This document shows positions 35,695-42,669 of a stretch of 64,000 nt of DNA, in pieces. Both the position numbers and the translations under genes were made by a program. This stretch comes from Luteipulveratus halotolerans (GTDB lineage Bacteria > Actinomycetota > Actinomycetes > Actinomycetales > Dermatophilaceae), in assembly GCF_001247745.1 (NCBI RefSeq), contig NZ_LAIR01000002.1, positions 1,612,001 to 1,676,000 on the forward strand, written 5' to 3'. Position 1 is the first letter of the stretch. The number at the start of each line of letters is the position of its first letter. The notes below the pieces were generated by a model. That model saw nothing but the letters and a program-made list of their open reading frames with translations, did not search any database and was not told where the DNA came from.

Positions 35695-36276
35695 TCAAGG
35701 GTTGCGCAGCTCGGGAACCTCGTCGTTGAACTCGACCGACTCGGGCATCGCTGTGTGGCCGGCGAGGCGGAACCAGCGCACCATCTTCTTGCTCCGCACG
35801 CGGCGGACGTCACGTGCGGCGTCGTTGTAGAAGCGGCGCGAGAGCTGGACCCGCTGACCGGCTCGATGAACCATGTCGAGGCAGTCCGAGCCCAACGGGC
35901 TGTGCTCGCGTACGTGAGCGACCGTCTCAGGTGTCAGCAGCTCTTGGAGCGTCTCCGTCAGACCGCTCTCGACGGCTCCGCGGTCGGGGCTGATGCCGTG
36001 GACGCGCACCTCGGAGGTGACCTCCTCGTCATCGGCGAACTCGAGGGAGGAGGTCGCCGCGCCACCGAGCACCAGAGAGCTCGTCGGGTCGAGTGCTTCG
36101 CTGCGAGCGAGCTCGAGTGAGGCCTCGGCCCGACGGACGAGCTGGGCGTCGAGGGCGGACATCGCACCTTCGACGCGTCCGTGCAGGCGGTCGAGCCTGG
36201 CCGCGGTGTAGGTCAGCCGCCAGGCGGCCAACGAGACGATCGCGACGACCAGCGCGACCCAGCCGATGATCTCCAC
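35695..36276 (-). CDS. LemA-like membrane-anchored protein
   Basis: The 193-residue product has an N-terminal membrane helix (IIGWVALVVAIVSLAAW) followed by a long helical domain. The ending SRRFYNDAARDVRRVRSKKMVRW recalls the conserved RxxYN motif of LemA proteins, split here as SRRFYNDAARDV and RRVRSKKMVRW. The GTG at 36276 overlaps the pimA stop (TAGTG) and has AGGAGG 9 bases before it, so it is coupled to pimA; I preferred it to the ATG at 36300. The function is unknown; position next to pimA is conserved in actinobacteria. Confidence 0.7.
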   Translation of the reverse strand: MEIIGWVALVVAIVSLAAWRLTYTAARLDRLHGRVEGAMSALDAQLVRRAEASLELARSEALDPTSSLVLGGAATSSLEFADDEEVTSEVRVHGISPDRGAVESGLTETLQELLTPETVAHVREHSPLGSDCLDMVHRAGQRVQLSRRFYNDAARDVRRVRSKKMVRWFRLAGHTAMPESVEFNDEVPELRNP

Positions 36277-37430
36277 TAGGCGCTGCCTCCTCGGCGCCAA
36301 CGACCGGCGCGTGGTGGCGCCCAGGCCTCGATCGCCGTCTCGTAGACCATCAGGATGTCCTGCGTCACGACCGACCAGTCGAAACGACGAGCATGCTCGC
36401 GCCCGAGCCGCGACAGCTCGGCACGGCGGTCGGCGTCATCGAGCAGCGACACCGCTGCACGGGCCAGATCGGCCGGGTCCTCGTTGCGGAACGTCGCGCC
36501 CACCCTGCCCTCGTCGAGCACGCGGGTGAACGCGCCGAGGTCGCTCGCGAGCACGGGCGCCCCGGCGCTCATCGCCTCGATGAGGATGATCCCGAAGCTC
36601 TCGCCGCCCGTGTTGGGTGCGACGTAGATGTCGGCAGAGGCGAACAACCGGGCCTTGTCCTCGTCACTGACCGCGCCGAGCATCTCGACGGCGTCGACGA
36701 CCTCGCGAGGCCGACCGGAGAGCACCTGCTTGGCATCGCCCGGTCCGGCGACCAGCACGCGCAGGCCCGGTTTGTGCCGCAGCATGTCGGGCACGGCGTC
36801 GAGCAGCACCGGCAGGCCCTTGCGTGACTCCTGCATCCGTCCCAGGAAGCAGATCGTCGGACGCTCGGCGGTGCCCTGCCACTCCGGGCGCGGCTCGGCG
36901 CCGCTGAACCGGTCGACGAAGACCCCGTTGGGGATGATGACGGCGTCGCCGCCGAGGTGGGTGGTGACCGTGCGCCGCGCGTCCTCGCTCACCGCAATGC
37001 GTGCCGTGAGCTTCTCCAGGCTGGGCTGCAGGAACGACCCGAGGGTGACCAGCAGCCGGGACCGCACGTTGGAGGTGTGGAACGTCGCGACCACCGGGCC
37101 CTCAACCGAGAAGAGCGCCAGCATCGACACCGAGGTGGTGATCGGCTCGTGGACGTGCACGACGTCGAACTGGTGTCGCTCGATCCAGCGGCTCACCCGA
37201 GCCGCCGTCACCGGACCGAAGGTGAGTCGCGAGACCGACCCGTTGTAGGGCACCGGCACGGCTTTGCCTGCGGCGACGACGTACGGCGGCAGCACGGTGT
37301 CCTCGTCGGCAGGTGCGAGAACGCTGACGTGGTGGCCGAGCTCGATCAGGTGCTCGGCGAGGTCCTTGACGTGCAGGTTGACACCACCGGGGACGTCGAA
37401 GGAGTACGGGCTGACGATCCCGATGCGCAT
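36276..37430 (-). CDS. pimA: Phosphatidylinositol alpha-mannosyltransferase PimA
   Basis: PimA adds the first mannose from GDP-mannose to phosphatidylinositol at the inner membrane face. The 384-residue GT-B glycosyltransferase (family 4) begins RIGIVSPYSFDVPGGV with the glycine-rich loop, and has VHVHEPITTSVSML, PNGVFVDRFSG, and the E-x7-E region GGESFGIILIEAMSAGAPV. The ATG at 37430 overlaps the stop of patA (TGATG). It belongs to the HIT-pgsA-patA-pimA series. Confidence 0.93.
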   Translation of the reverse strand: MRIGIVSPYSFDVPGGVNLHVKDLAEHLIELGHHVSVLAPADEDTVLPPYVVAAGKAVPVPYNGSVSRLTFGPVTAARVSRWIERHQFDVVHVHEPITTSVSMLALFSVEGPVVATFHTSNVRSRLLVTLGSFLQPSLEKLTARIAVSEDARRTVTTHLGGDAVIIPNGVFVDRFSGAEPRPEWQGTAERPTICFLGRMQESRKGLPVLLDAVPDMLRHKPGLRVLVAGPGDAKQVLSGRPREVVDAVEMLGAVSDEDKARLFASADIYVAPNTGGESFGIILIEAMSAGAPVLASDLGAFTRVLDEGRVGATFRNEDPADLARAAVSLLDDADRRAELSRLGREHARRFDWSVVTQDILMVYETAIEAWAPPRAGRWRRGGSA

Positions 37431-38350
37431 CAGCGGTCCCGCGGTGTGAGGTCGTCGACGAAGACGCGCTGCATCATGTGCCAGTCCTCGGTGTGCGCGC
37501 GCAGGGTCGGCTCGAGCCCGTCGACGCACGCCTGGGTCATGGCCTGGATCTGGTCGGCCTTGCTCCCCTCGCCCGGAGGCTCGATCCGCGGGCTGAAGGT
37601 GCAGACGACCTCGTAGGTGGAGCGGCCGGGGACCTTCTCGTAGTGGACGCCGAGCGAGTAGAGCGCCGCACCGGTCGTGAGCGCGAGCGCAGCCGGGCCT
37701 GCGGCGACCTTGGCCTCATGACCGCACCAGGTGACCGTGACGCCCTTGTGCGTCAGGTCGCGGTCTGCGAGCAGCGGGATGAACGCGCCGTCCCGGGCCG
37801 CGCGCACGAGCTCGCCGAACGGGTTGTCACCGCCGGTGAGCGGGATGATGCGCATGCCGAGGCTCTCCCGGAACTCCAGGAACTCATCGAACAGCTCTTC
37901 GGGCTTGAGCCGCTCGGCGACGGTGGTGACCTTGGCGAAGTGGGTGGTCGCCCACGCCCCGCACATGTCCCAGTTGCCGAGGTGCCCGAGGAACAGCACG
38001 AGCGAGCGTCCCTCAGCCAGCACGGCCCGGGCGTCCTCGTCGCCGACGAGTCGGACGCGAGGCGCGAGCTGCTCCGGGGTGAGCGTGCTCAGACGGAAGG
38101 CATCGCACCAGTAGCGCATGTACGAGCGCATCCCGGCCCGGACCAGGTCCTCCAGGTCGTTCTCGGACAGCTCGGGGCGCACCTTGGCGTAGTTGGAGCG
38201 CATCCGGTTGACGTGCTTGCCGCCACGCATGTACATCGAGTCGGCGATCAGGTCGAAGGCCTTGTACGCCGCCCGCTCGGGCAGCCGTCGTACGAGCGCC
38301 CACCCGGTGCGGTAACCGGCGAGGGTGAGGTTGCCGGTGAGGTCGAGCAT
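37430..38350 (-). CDS. patA: Phosphatidylinositol mannoside acyltransferase
   Basis: PatA acylates the mannose of PIM at the cytoplasmic face. The 306-residue protein belongs to the LpxL/HtrB-like lysophospholipid acyltransferase family and has FLGHLGNWDM (HxxxxD/E catalytic motif, the acidic residue being the Asp of NWD) and FIPLLADRDLTHKGV. The ATG at 38350 overlaps the pgsA stop, and the stop overlaps the pimA start. Confidence 0.92.
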   Translation of the reverse strand: MLDLTGNLTLAGYRTGWALVRRLPERAAYKAFDLIADSMYMRGGKHVNRMRSNYAKVRPELSENDLEDLVRAGMRSYMRYWCDAFRLSTLTPEQLAPRVRLVGDEDARAVLAEGRSLVLFLGHLGNWDMCGAWATTHFAKVTTVAERLKPEELFDEFLEFRESLGMRIIPLTGGDNPFGELVRAARDGAFIPLLADRDLTHKGVTVTWCGHEAKVAAGPAALALTTGAALYSLGVHYEKVPGRSTYEVVCTFSPRIEPPGEGSKADQIQAMTQACVDGLEPTLRAHTEDWHMMQRVFVDDLTPRDR

Positions 38351-38967
38351 CAGTCGGCGGCAGCGGTCAGGGCCTGCCGACGCACGGTGAGCATGCGTTG
38401 CAGGACCGTGACCAGGCTCGCGACGGCCAGGAGGGCCAGGACGACGGTGAGGACGACCTCGGGCAGGCCCAGCCCGACCAGGCCGGTCGTGACGAGCACG
38501 GCGACCAGTCGGTCGGCACGCTCGGCGATGCCGACGTTGGCGGTCATGCCGAGTCCTTCGGCGCGGGCCTTGGAATAGCTGACGACGCTGCCGAGGATGA
38601 GGCACGCCAGCGCCAGCGCCGCCATGAGCGTGTCATCGCCCTGGCCGGCGTAGTAGAGCACCAGGCCACCGAAGATCGCGCTGTCTCCGACCCGGTCGAG
38701 CGTGGAGTCGAGGTAGGCGCCCCAGTTGCTGGAGCGGTTCATCATGCGCGCCATGACGCCGTCGATGGTGTCGGAGAACACGAAGGCGGTGATCACCACG
38801 GTGCCGATGAAGAACTCACCGCGCGGGTAGAACGCCAGTGCTCCGACGCTGACGCCGAGCGTGCCGACGAGCGTGATGACGTCGGGGCTGATGCCGAGCC
38901 CGACGAAGAAGCGGGCGATGGGGGTGAAGAGCCGCGTGAAGAGCGCCCGGGCGAATCGGTTCAGCAT
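38350..38967 (-). CDS. pgsA: CDP-alcohol phosphatidyltransferase (phosphatidylinositol phosphate synthase type)
   Basis: This membrane enzyme makes the phosphatidylinositol(-phosphate) used by PimA. The CDP-alcohol motif D-x2-DG-x2-AR-x8-G-x3-D-x3-D is present, from DTIDGVMAR to GAYLDSTLD. The 205-residue protein has about six membrane helices. Its place ahead of patA-pimA supports the inositol lipid role over phosphatidylglycerol phosphate synthesis. ATG 38967 has a TACGCT box 9 bases before it, so a very short leader or none is likely. Confidence 0.92.
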   Translation of the reverse strand: MLNRFARALFTRLFTPIARFFVGLGISPDVITLVGTLGVSVGALAFYPRGEFFIGTVVITAFVFSDTIDGVMARMMNRSSNWGAYLDSTLDRVGDSAIFGGLVLYYAGQGDDTLMAALALACLILGSVVSYSKARAEGLGMTANVGIAERADRLVAVLVTTGLVGLGLPEVVLTVVLALLAVASLVTVLQRMLTVRRQALTAAAD

Positions 38968-39025
38968 GGTGGCGCCAGCGTACTGGTGCCGCGGCAGGAC
39001 GGGAGCGCCGACCAGGACACGAGGC

Positions 39026-39601
39026 TCACTCCCCTGTCGGCCAGTGCTCGACCAGCTGGGCCCGGGTGTCCTCCAGCAGCGCGGGCAGTGCCTTGGTCTG
39101 ACCGACGATGGGCAGGAAGTTGGCGTCACCGCCCCACCTCGGGACGATGTGCTGGTGCAGGTGCGCGGCCACCCCGGCGCCGGCCACCTCGCCCTGGTTC
39201 ATCCCGATGTTGAAGCCCATCGGTGCCGACGCCGCCTGGAGGGCCGCGATCGCCTGCTTGGTGAGCATGGTGAACTCGGCGGTCTCCTCGTCGGTGAGGT
39301 CGACGTACAGCGGCACGTGCCGGTAGGGGCAGACGAGCAGGTGTCCCGGGTTGTACGGGAACAGGTTGAGCACGACGTAACCGGTGCTCCCACGGTGGAC
39401 GATCAGGCCGTCGGCGTCCGAGCGTCCCGGCGCCTCGCAGAACGGGCAGTCCTCATGGGACTCCTGGCTCGGCTTGTCGCTCTGGATGTACGCCATCCGG
39501 TGCGGCGTCCAGAGCCGCTCGAAGCCGTCATCGACGCGCGCGAACGACGCGGCAGGCTCCGGGGGTACGGCGGGCTCGTCGGTCGTCCGGTCCTGAGGCA
39601 T
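39026..39601 (-). CDS. HIT domain protein, AP4A phosphorylase type
   Basis: The 191-residue protein resembles the mycobacterial HIT phosphorylase that splits diadenosine tetraphosphate. It has CPFC at residues 52-55, which may bind zinc, and the HIT histidine triad AAHLHQHIVPRW. The ATG at 39601 fits the family and has a TAGGAT box 7 bases before it. thrS-HIT-pgsA is the ancestral order, but here six genes lie between thrS and this one. Confidence 0.9.
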   Translation of the reverse strand: MPQDRTTDEPAVPPEPAASFARVDDGFERLWTPHRMAYIQSDKPSQESHEDCPFCEAPGRSDADGLIVHRGSTGYVVLNLFPYNPGHLLVCPYRHVPLYVDLTDEETAEFTMLTKQAIAALQAASAPMGFNIGMNQGEVAGAGVAAHLHQHIVPRWGGDANFLPIVGQTKALPALLEDTRAQLVEHWPTGE

Positions 39602-39608
39602 GGCGCCG

Positions 39609-39614
39609 ATCCTA
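39609..39614 (-). promoter_or_regulatory. -10 box (TAGGAT) for leaderless HIT transcript
   Basis: On the minus strand TAGGAT is followed by 7 bases and the ATG. It shares a 51-base divergent gap with the Ddn-family gene. Confidence 0.5.
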
Positions 39615-39640
39615 GGTGTCGCATCCTGTCGTGACGGTGG

Positions 39641-39646
39641 CAGAGT
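39641..39646 (+). promoter_or_regulatory. -10-like box (CAGAGT) for leaderless Ddn-family transcript
   Basis: CAGAGT is followed by 6 bases and the ATG at 39653. It faces the opposite -10 box only 26 bases away. Confidence 0.35.
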
Positions 39647-39652
39647 GGGGGC

Positions 39653-40090
39653 ATGCCTCTTGACGGTGAGTACGCGGACGAGAAGACCGGCTGGGTTGCC
39701 AAGCAGCTCGCCACGATCGACGAGACCGGCACGACGGAGTCGGTCGACATCATGGGGATGCCCGTGGTCGTCTACACGATGCGCGGTGCGAAGTCCGGCA
39801 AGCTGCGTCGGGTCCCTCTGATGCGGGTCGAGAAGGACGGTGTCTACGCGATCGTCGCCTCGTACGGCGGCGCCGAGAAGCACCCGGCCTGGTACCACAA
39901 CGTGACCGCCAACCCGCAGATCGAGATCCTCGACGGGACGCAGCGTCACGACGCCGTGGCCCGCGAGATCACCGGCGCCGAGCGTGAGGAGTGGTGGGCG
40001 CGCGCTGTCGAGGCGTACCCGCCCTACGCCGAGTACCAGACCAAGACCGACCGGCTCATCCCCGTGCTGCTGGCCGAGCCGACGAGCTAG
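39653..40090 (+). CDS. F420-dependent nitroreductase/quinone reductase family protein (Ddn-like)
   Basis: The 145-residue protein has the split-barrel features of the deazaflavin (F420)-dependent family: RGAKSGKLRRVPLMRVEKDG, broken here into RGAKSGKLRRVPL and MRVEKDG, then KHPAWYHNVTANPQI and YAEYQTKTDRLIPV. The GxxSGKxRxxPL motif binds the deazaflavin phosphate tail. Substrate unknown; related enzymes reduce quinones or nitro drugs. It converges with the GNAT gene and the two share a CTAG stop site. Confidence 0.9.
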   Translation: MPLDGEYADEKTGWVAKQLATIDETGTTESVDIMGMPVVVYTMRGAKSGKLRRVPLMRVEKDGVYAIVASYGGAEKHPAWYHNVTANPQIEILDGTQRHDAVAREITGAEREEWWARAVEAYPPYAEYQTKTDRLIPVLLAEPTS

Positions 40091-40542
40091 CGGCGCCGTT
40101 CCATCAGGCGCGGGTCGGGGGCAGTGAAGCCGACCCGCTCGTACAACGTGCGCGCCTCGGGCACGGCGTTGAGCTGGAAGCGGTCGACGCCGTTGCCCTC
40201 GCCCCACACGATCATCCGCCGGAGCAGCTGCTCCCCCAGCCCCTGGCCGCGCTGGTTCGGAACCACGTAGAGCAGCGAGACGTGCATCCACGAGCTCGCC
40301 GGGCGGCGCAGGCTCGGCAGCCTGCGGACGACCGAGGTGGAGATCAGGCCGGCCGGGTCGCCGTCGGGCTCGGTGGCGATCCATGCCGGCCGGCGGTCAC
40401 GCTCGGCGAGCCAGGCATCGGCGTACTCGTCGATGAACCCGGTCCGCCCGGAGGCGCCCCTCTCCAGGTCGGCGCGCAGCACGAGGGCCGCGAGGGCGAA
40501 CGCGTCCTCGGCGGTGGCGCGCGTGATCCGGATGCTGCTCAC
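40087..40542 (-). CDS. GNAT family N-acetyltransferase
   Basis: The 151-residue protein has the acetyl-CoA binding segment VVPNQRGQGLGEQLL and the C-terminal ALYERVGF-like ending ARTLYERVGFTAPDP. The start is a GTG at 40542, 41 bases from the divergent ceramidase-like gene. Its stop is interlocked with the Ddn-like stop in CTAG. Substrate unknown. Confidence 0.88.
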   Translation of the reverse strand: MSSIRITRATAEDAFALAALVLRADLERGASGRTGFIDEYADAWLAERDRRPAWIATEPDGDPAGLISTSVVRRLPSLRRPASSWMHVSLLYVVPNQRGQGLGEQLLRRMIVWGEGNGVDRFQLNAVPEARTLYERVGFTAPDPRLMERRR

Positions 40543-40583
40543 GTCGGGCAGTGAAGCACATCACGATCCGCCAGGCTGGGACC

Positions 40584-41408
40584 GTGAACCCGAGCCGCTC
40601 CCCCGTTCGTCCGCTGCCGATCACCGCGGCGGTGGCCGCCGTCTCGCTCGGCCTGCTCGTCGTGGCGGCGCGCGAGCAGTGGCTCGGGCCCGCCGACGGC
40701 TCCGGCGCGGAGTTCTGCGAGGCCGCTCGCGACGCTGTGATCCGACAACCTGCCAACACTGCGAGCAACCTCGGGTTCGTCGTCGCCGGTCTGCTCATCG
40801 CGTACGACGTGGGTCGCCGTGCCCGGTCGCTGTCGCGGCCCGCACTGCTCGCGGGCTACGGCTGTCTGGTGGTGCTGCTGGGCCCGGGCAGCATGGCCAT
40901 GCACGCCACCGAGTCGGCCACCGGCGGACTGCTCGACCTCACGAGCATGTACCTCGTGGCGGGCTACGCCGCGGCGTACGCCCTCACCCGGCTGGTGGGT
41001 CTGGGGACTGCTGGGTTCTCGGTCGCGTTCGTCGCCTCCGTCACGCTGGCCGAGGTGTTCGGCGGCCTCGAGGTGCACGTGCCCGTCGTCGGCCATCCCG
41101 GCAACCTGGCGTTCGCCGTGCTCCTCGTCGCAGCCGTGGTGATGGAGCTGGTCCTGCGCCGACGTTCGGCGCGGCCCGCGGGCGCGCGGCATGCCGTCGC
41201 CGCGGTCGCGTCCATGCTCGTGGCGTTCGGGATCTGGAACATCAGTCGCTCCGACGGCCCCTGGTGCTCGCCGCAGTCGTGGTTGCAGGGTCACGCCGTG
41301 TGGCACCTGCTCGGCGCCGTCGCGGCGTACGAGCTCTACCGCTACTACGCGTCCGAGCGCCCGCAGCTCCGCTCCCCTGCCAGACTCGGCACGTCGGACC
41401 CCACCTGA
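40584..41408 (+). CDS. Ceramidase-family (CREST-type) membrane protein
   Basis: The 274-residue protein has about seven membrane helices. FCEAARDAVIRQPANTASNLGF (split as FCEAARDAV and IRQPANTASNLGF) near the start, GSMAMHATES in the middle, and WLQGHAVWHLLGAVAAYELY (as WLQGHAVWHLL and GAVAAYELYRYY) near the end match the conserved serine and histidines of alkaline ceramidase-like hydrolases. The substrate is not known; bacteria of this type seldom make ceramide. The GTG at 40584 has CAGGCT 6 bases before it. It runs towards the methyltransferase gene 9 bases on. Confidence 0.75.
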   Translation: MNPSRSPVRPLPITAAVAAVSLGLLVVAAREQWLGPADGSGAEFCEAARDAVIRQPANTASNLGFVVAGLLIAYDVGRRARSLSRPALLAGYGCLVVLLGPGSMAMHATESATGGLLDLTSMYLVAGYAAAYALTRLVGLGTAGFSVAFVASVTLAEVFGGLEVHVPVVGHPGNLAFAVLLVAAVVMELVLRRRSARPAGARHAVAAVASMLVAFGIWNISRSDGPWCSPQSWLQGHAVWHLLGAVAAYELYRYYASERPQLRSPARLGTSDPT

Positions 41409-41417
41409 GGAGATCCC

Positions 41418-42037
41418 ATGGACGGGCGACAGCAGGCCCAGCGCGATGCGACGATCGCGTCGTACCAGGAGGGGGCGCAGGAGTACCGCGCCGCGACCGA
41501 GTCCGGGCTGCGCTCGCCGCTCGCCGACGCCGCCGGTCAGTACGCCCGGACCCTGTCGCCCGGCGCTCGCGTCCTGGAGATCGGGAGTGGCACCGGCCGC
41601 GACGCCCGTGAGCTGGAGTCGCTGGGCCTGAGCGTCCGGCGCCCAGACATCACACCGGCGTTCGTCGAGATGATGCGCGCTGACGGCTACACCGCCGACG
41701 TGCTGGACCCGCTGACCGACGACCTCGGTGGCCCGTACGACGGTGTCTGGGCGAGCGCGGTGCTCGTCCACCTGACGCGGGAGGAGACCGACGTCGTGCT
41801 GCGGCGGCTGGCCACCGTCACCCGCCCGTCCGGTCGGTTGTTCGCCTCGCTGAAGGAGGGCGACGGGAGGCGCCGAGCACAGGCGGCAACGTGTCGGGAG
41901 AGCGCTTCTTCGCGTACTGGCGTCCTGAGCCGCTGCGCGCCGCGATAGAGGGGGCCGGCTGGCGCGTCGACGAGATCGACCGCAACCCGTCCCCGCGCGG
42001 CGGTCACTGGTTGAGCGTCTTCGCCCACCGCGCATGA
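41418..42037 (+). pseudogene. Class I SAM-dependent methyltransferase, single-base frameshift
   Basis: The first frame gives a normal methyltransferase with VLEIGSGTGRDARELESLG (split at VLEIGSGTG and RDARELESLG) and ALKEGDG-like SLKEGDG, then runs into nonsense and stops at 41948. Continuing one base out of register from 41867 gives GGNVSGERFFAYWRPEPL, GAGWRVDEIDRNPSP and GHWLSVFAHRA, ending at TGA 42035-42037. This is the expected C terminus of the family. One G appears to be missing from the GGG at 41865-41867. The repaired product would be 206 residues. It may be a sequencing error or a recent mutation. Confidence 0.8.
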
Positions 42038-42060
42038 GCCGTGTCGGCGAGGATCACGGC

Positions 42061-42568
42061 ATGGAGTTCTTCGTCCACCACCATGGCCGAGCAGGTTCGG
42101 AGCCGCTGCGCGAACGGATGGTCGAGGCGCACTGGGCCTACATGGACCGGTTCGCCGACCACCTGATCGCGCGCGGGCCGACGTTCACGCAGGAGACGCT
42201 GGTCGGCAGCGTCCACATCGTCGACCTGCCCGACCCGGCAACGGCGAGGGCGTTCGCGTTCGAGGAGCCCTGCTACCAGGCGGGAGCCTTCGACGGTGTG
42301 TTGATCCATCGGTGGCGCAACCGTGCGGCCGACGCGGACCGCTTCCTCGTGCTCGGGCTCGGCGTGGGTACGGGCGAGGACCGACCGCGGACGGACCCCG
42401 AGCCCTTGATCGCCTACGGGCCCGTTGCTCTCGGACGACGCATCGACATGGCTCGGCACCGCCGCGCTCGTGCAGGCGGCCGACCCCGACGCCGCCTCCC
42501 GTGTGCTCGACGTCGAGCGGTACGACTCGGTCGAGGTGACCGGCTGGACCTTCGGCGGCCGTCGCTGA
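42061..42568 (+). pseudogene. YciI family protein, single-base frameshift
   Basis: The N-terminal half is a clear YciI-type domain (MEFFVHHHGRAG, HWAYMDRFADHLIARGPTF, RAFAFEEPCYQAGAFD). In the first frame the protein then drifts into Arg-rich nonsense from about 42424. Dropping one C from the CCC at 42421-42423 restores YGPLLSDDASTWLGTAAL, then DPDAASRVLDVERYDSVEV and GWTFGGRR, with TGA at 42566-42568. The repaired protein would be 168 residues. It follows the equally frameshifted methyltransferase gene. Confidence 0.78.
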
Positions 42569-42669
42569 CTCCGGCCTGAACGGCCCTGAAGTGGTGCAGC
42601 CCCTCGGCCTTGGAACCGTGGGGCTGCACTGCGTAGAACGGCGCGGAACGCGGAGGAGTTCCCGCGATC

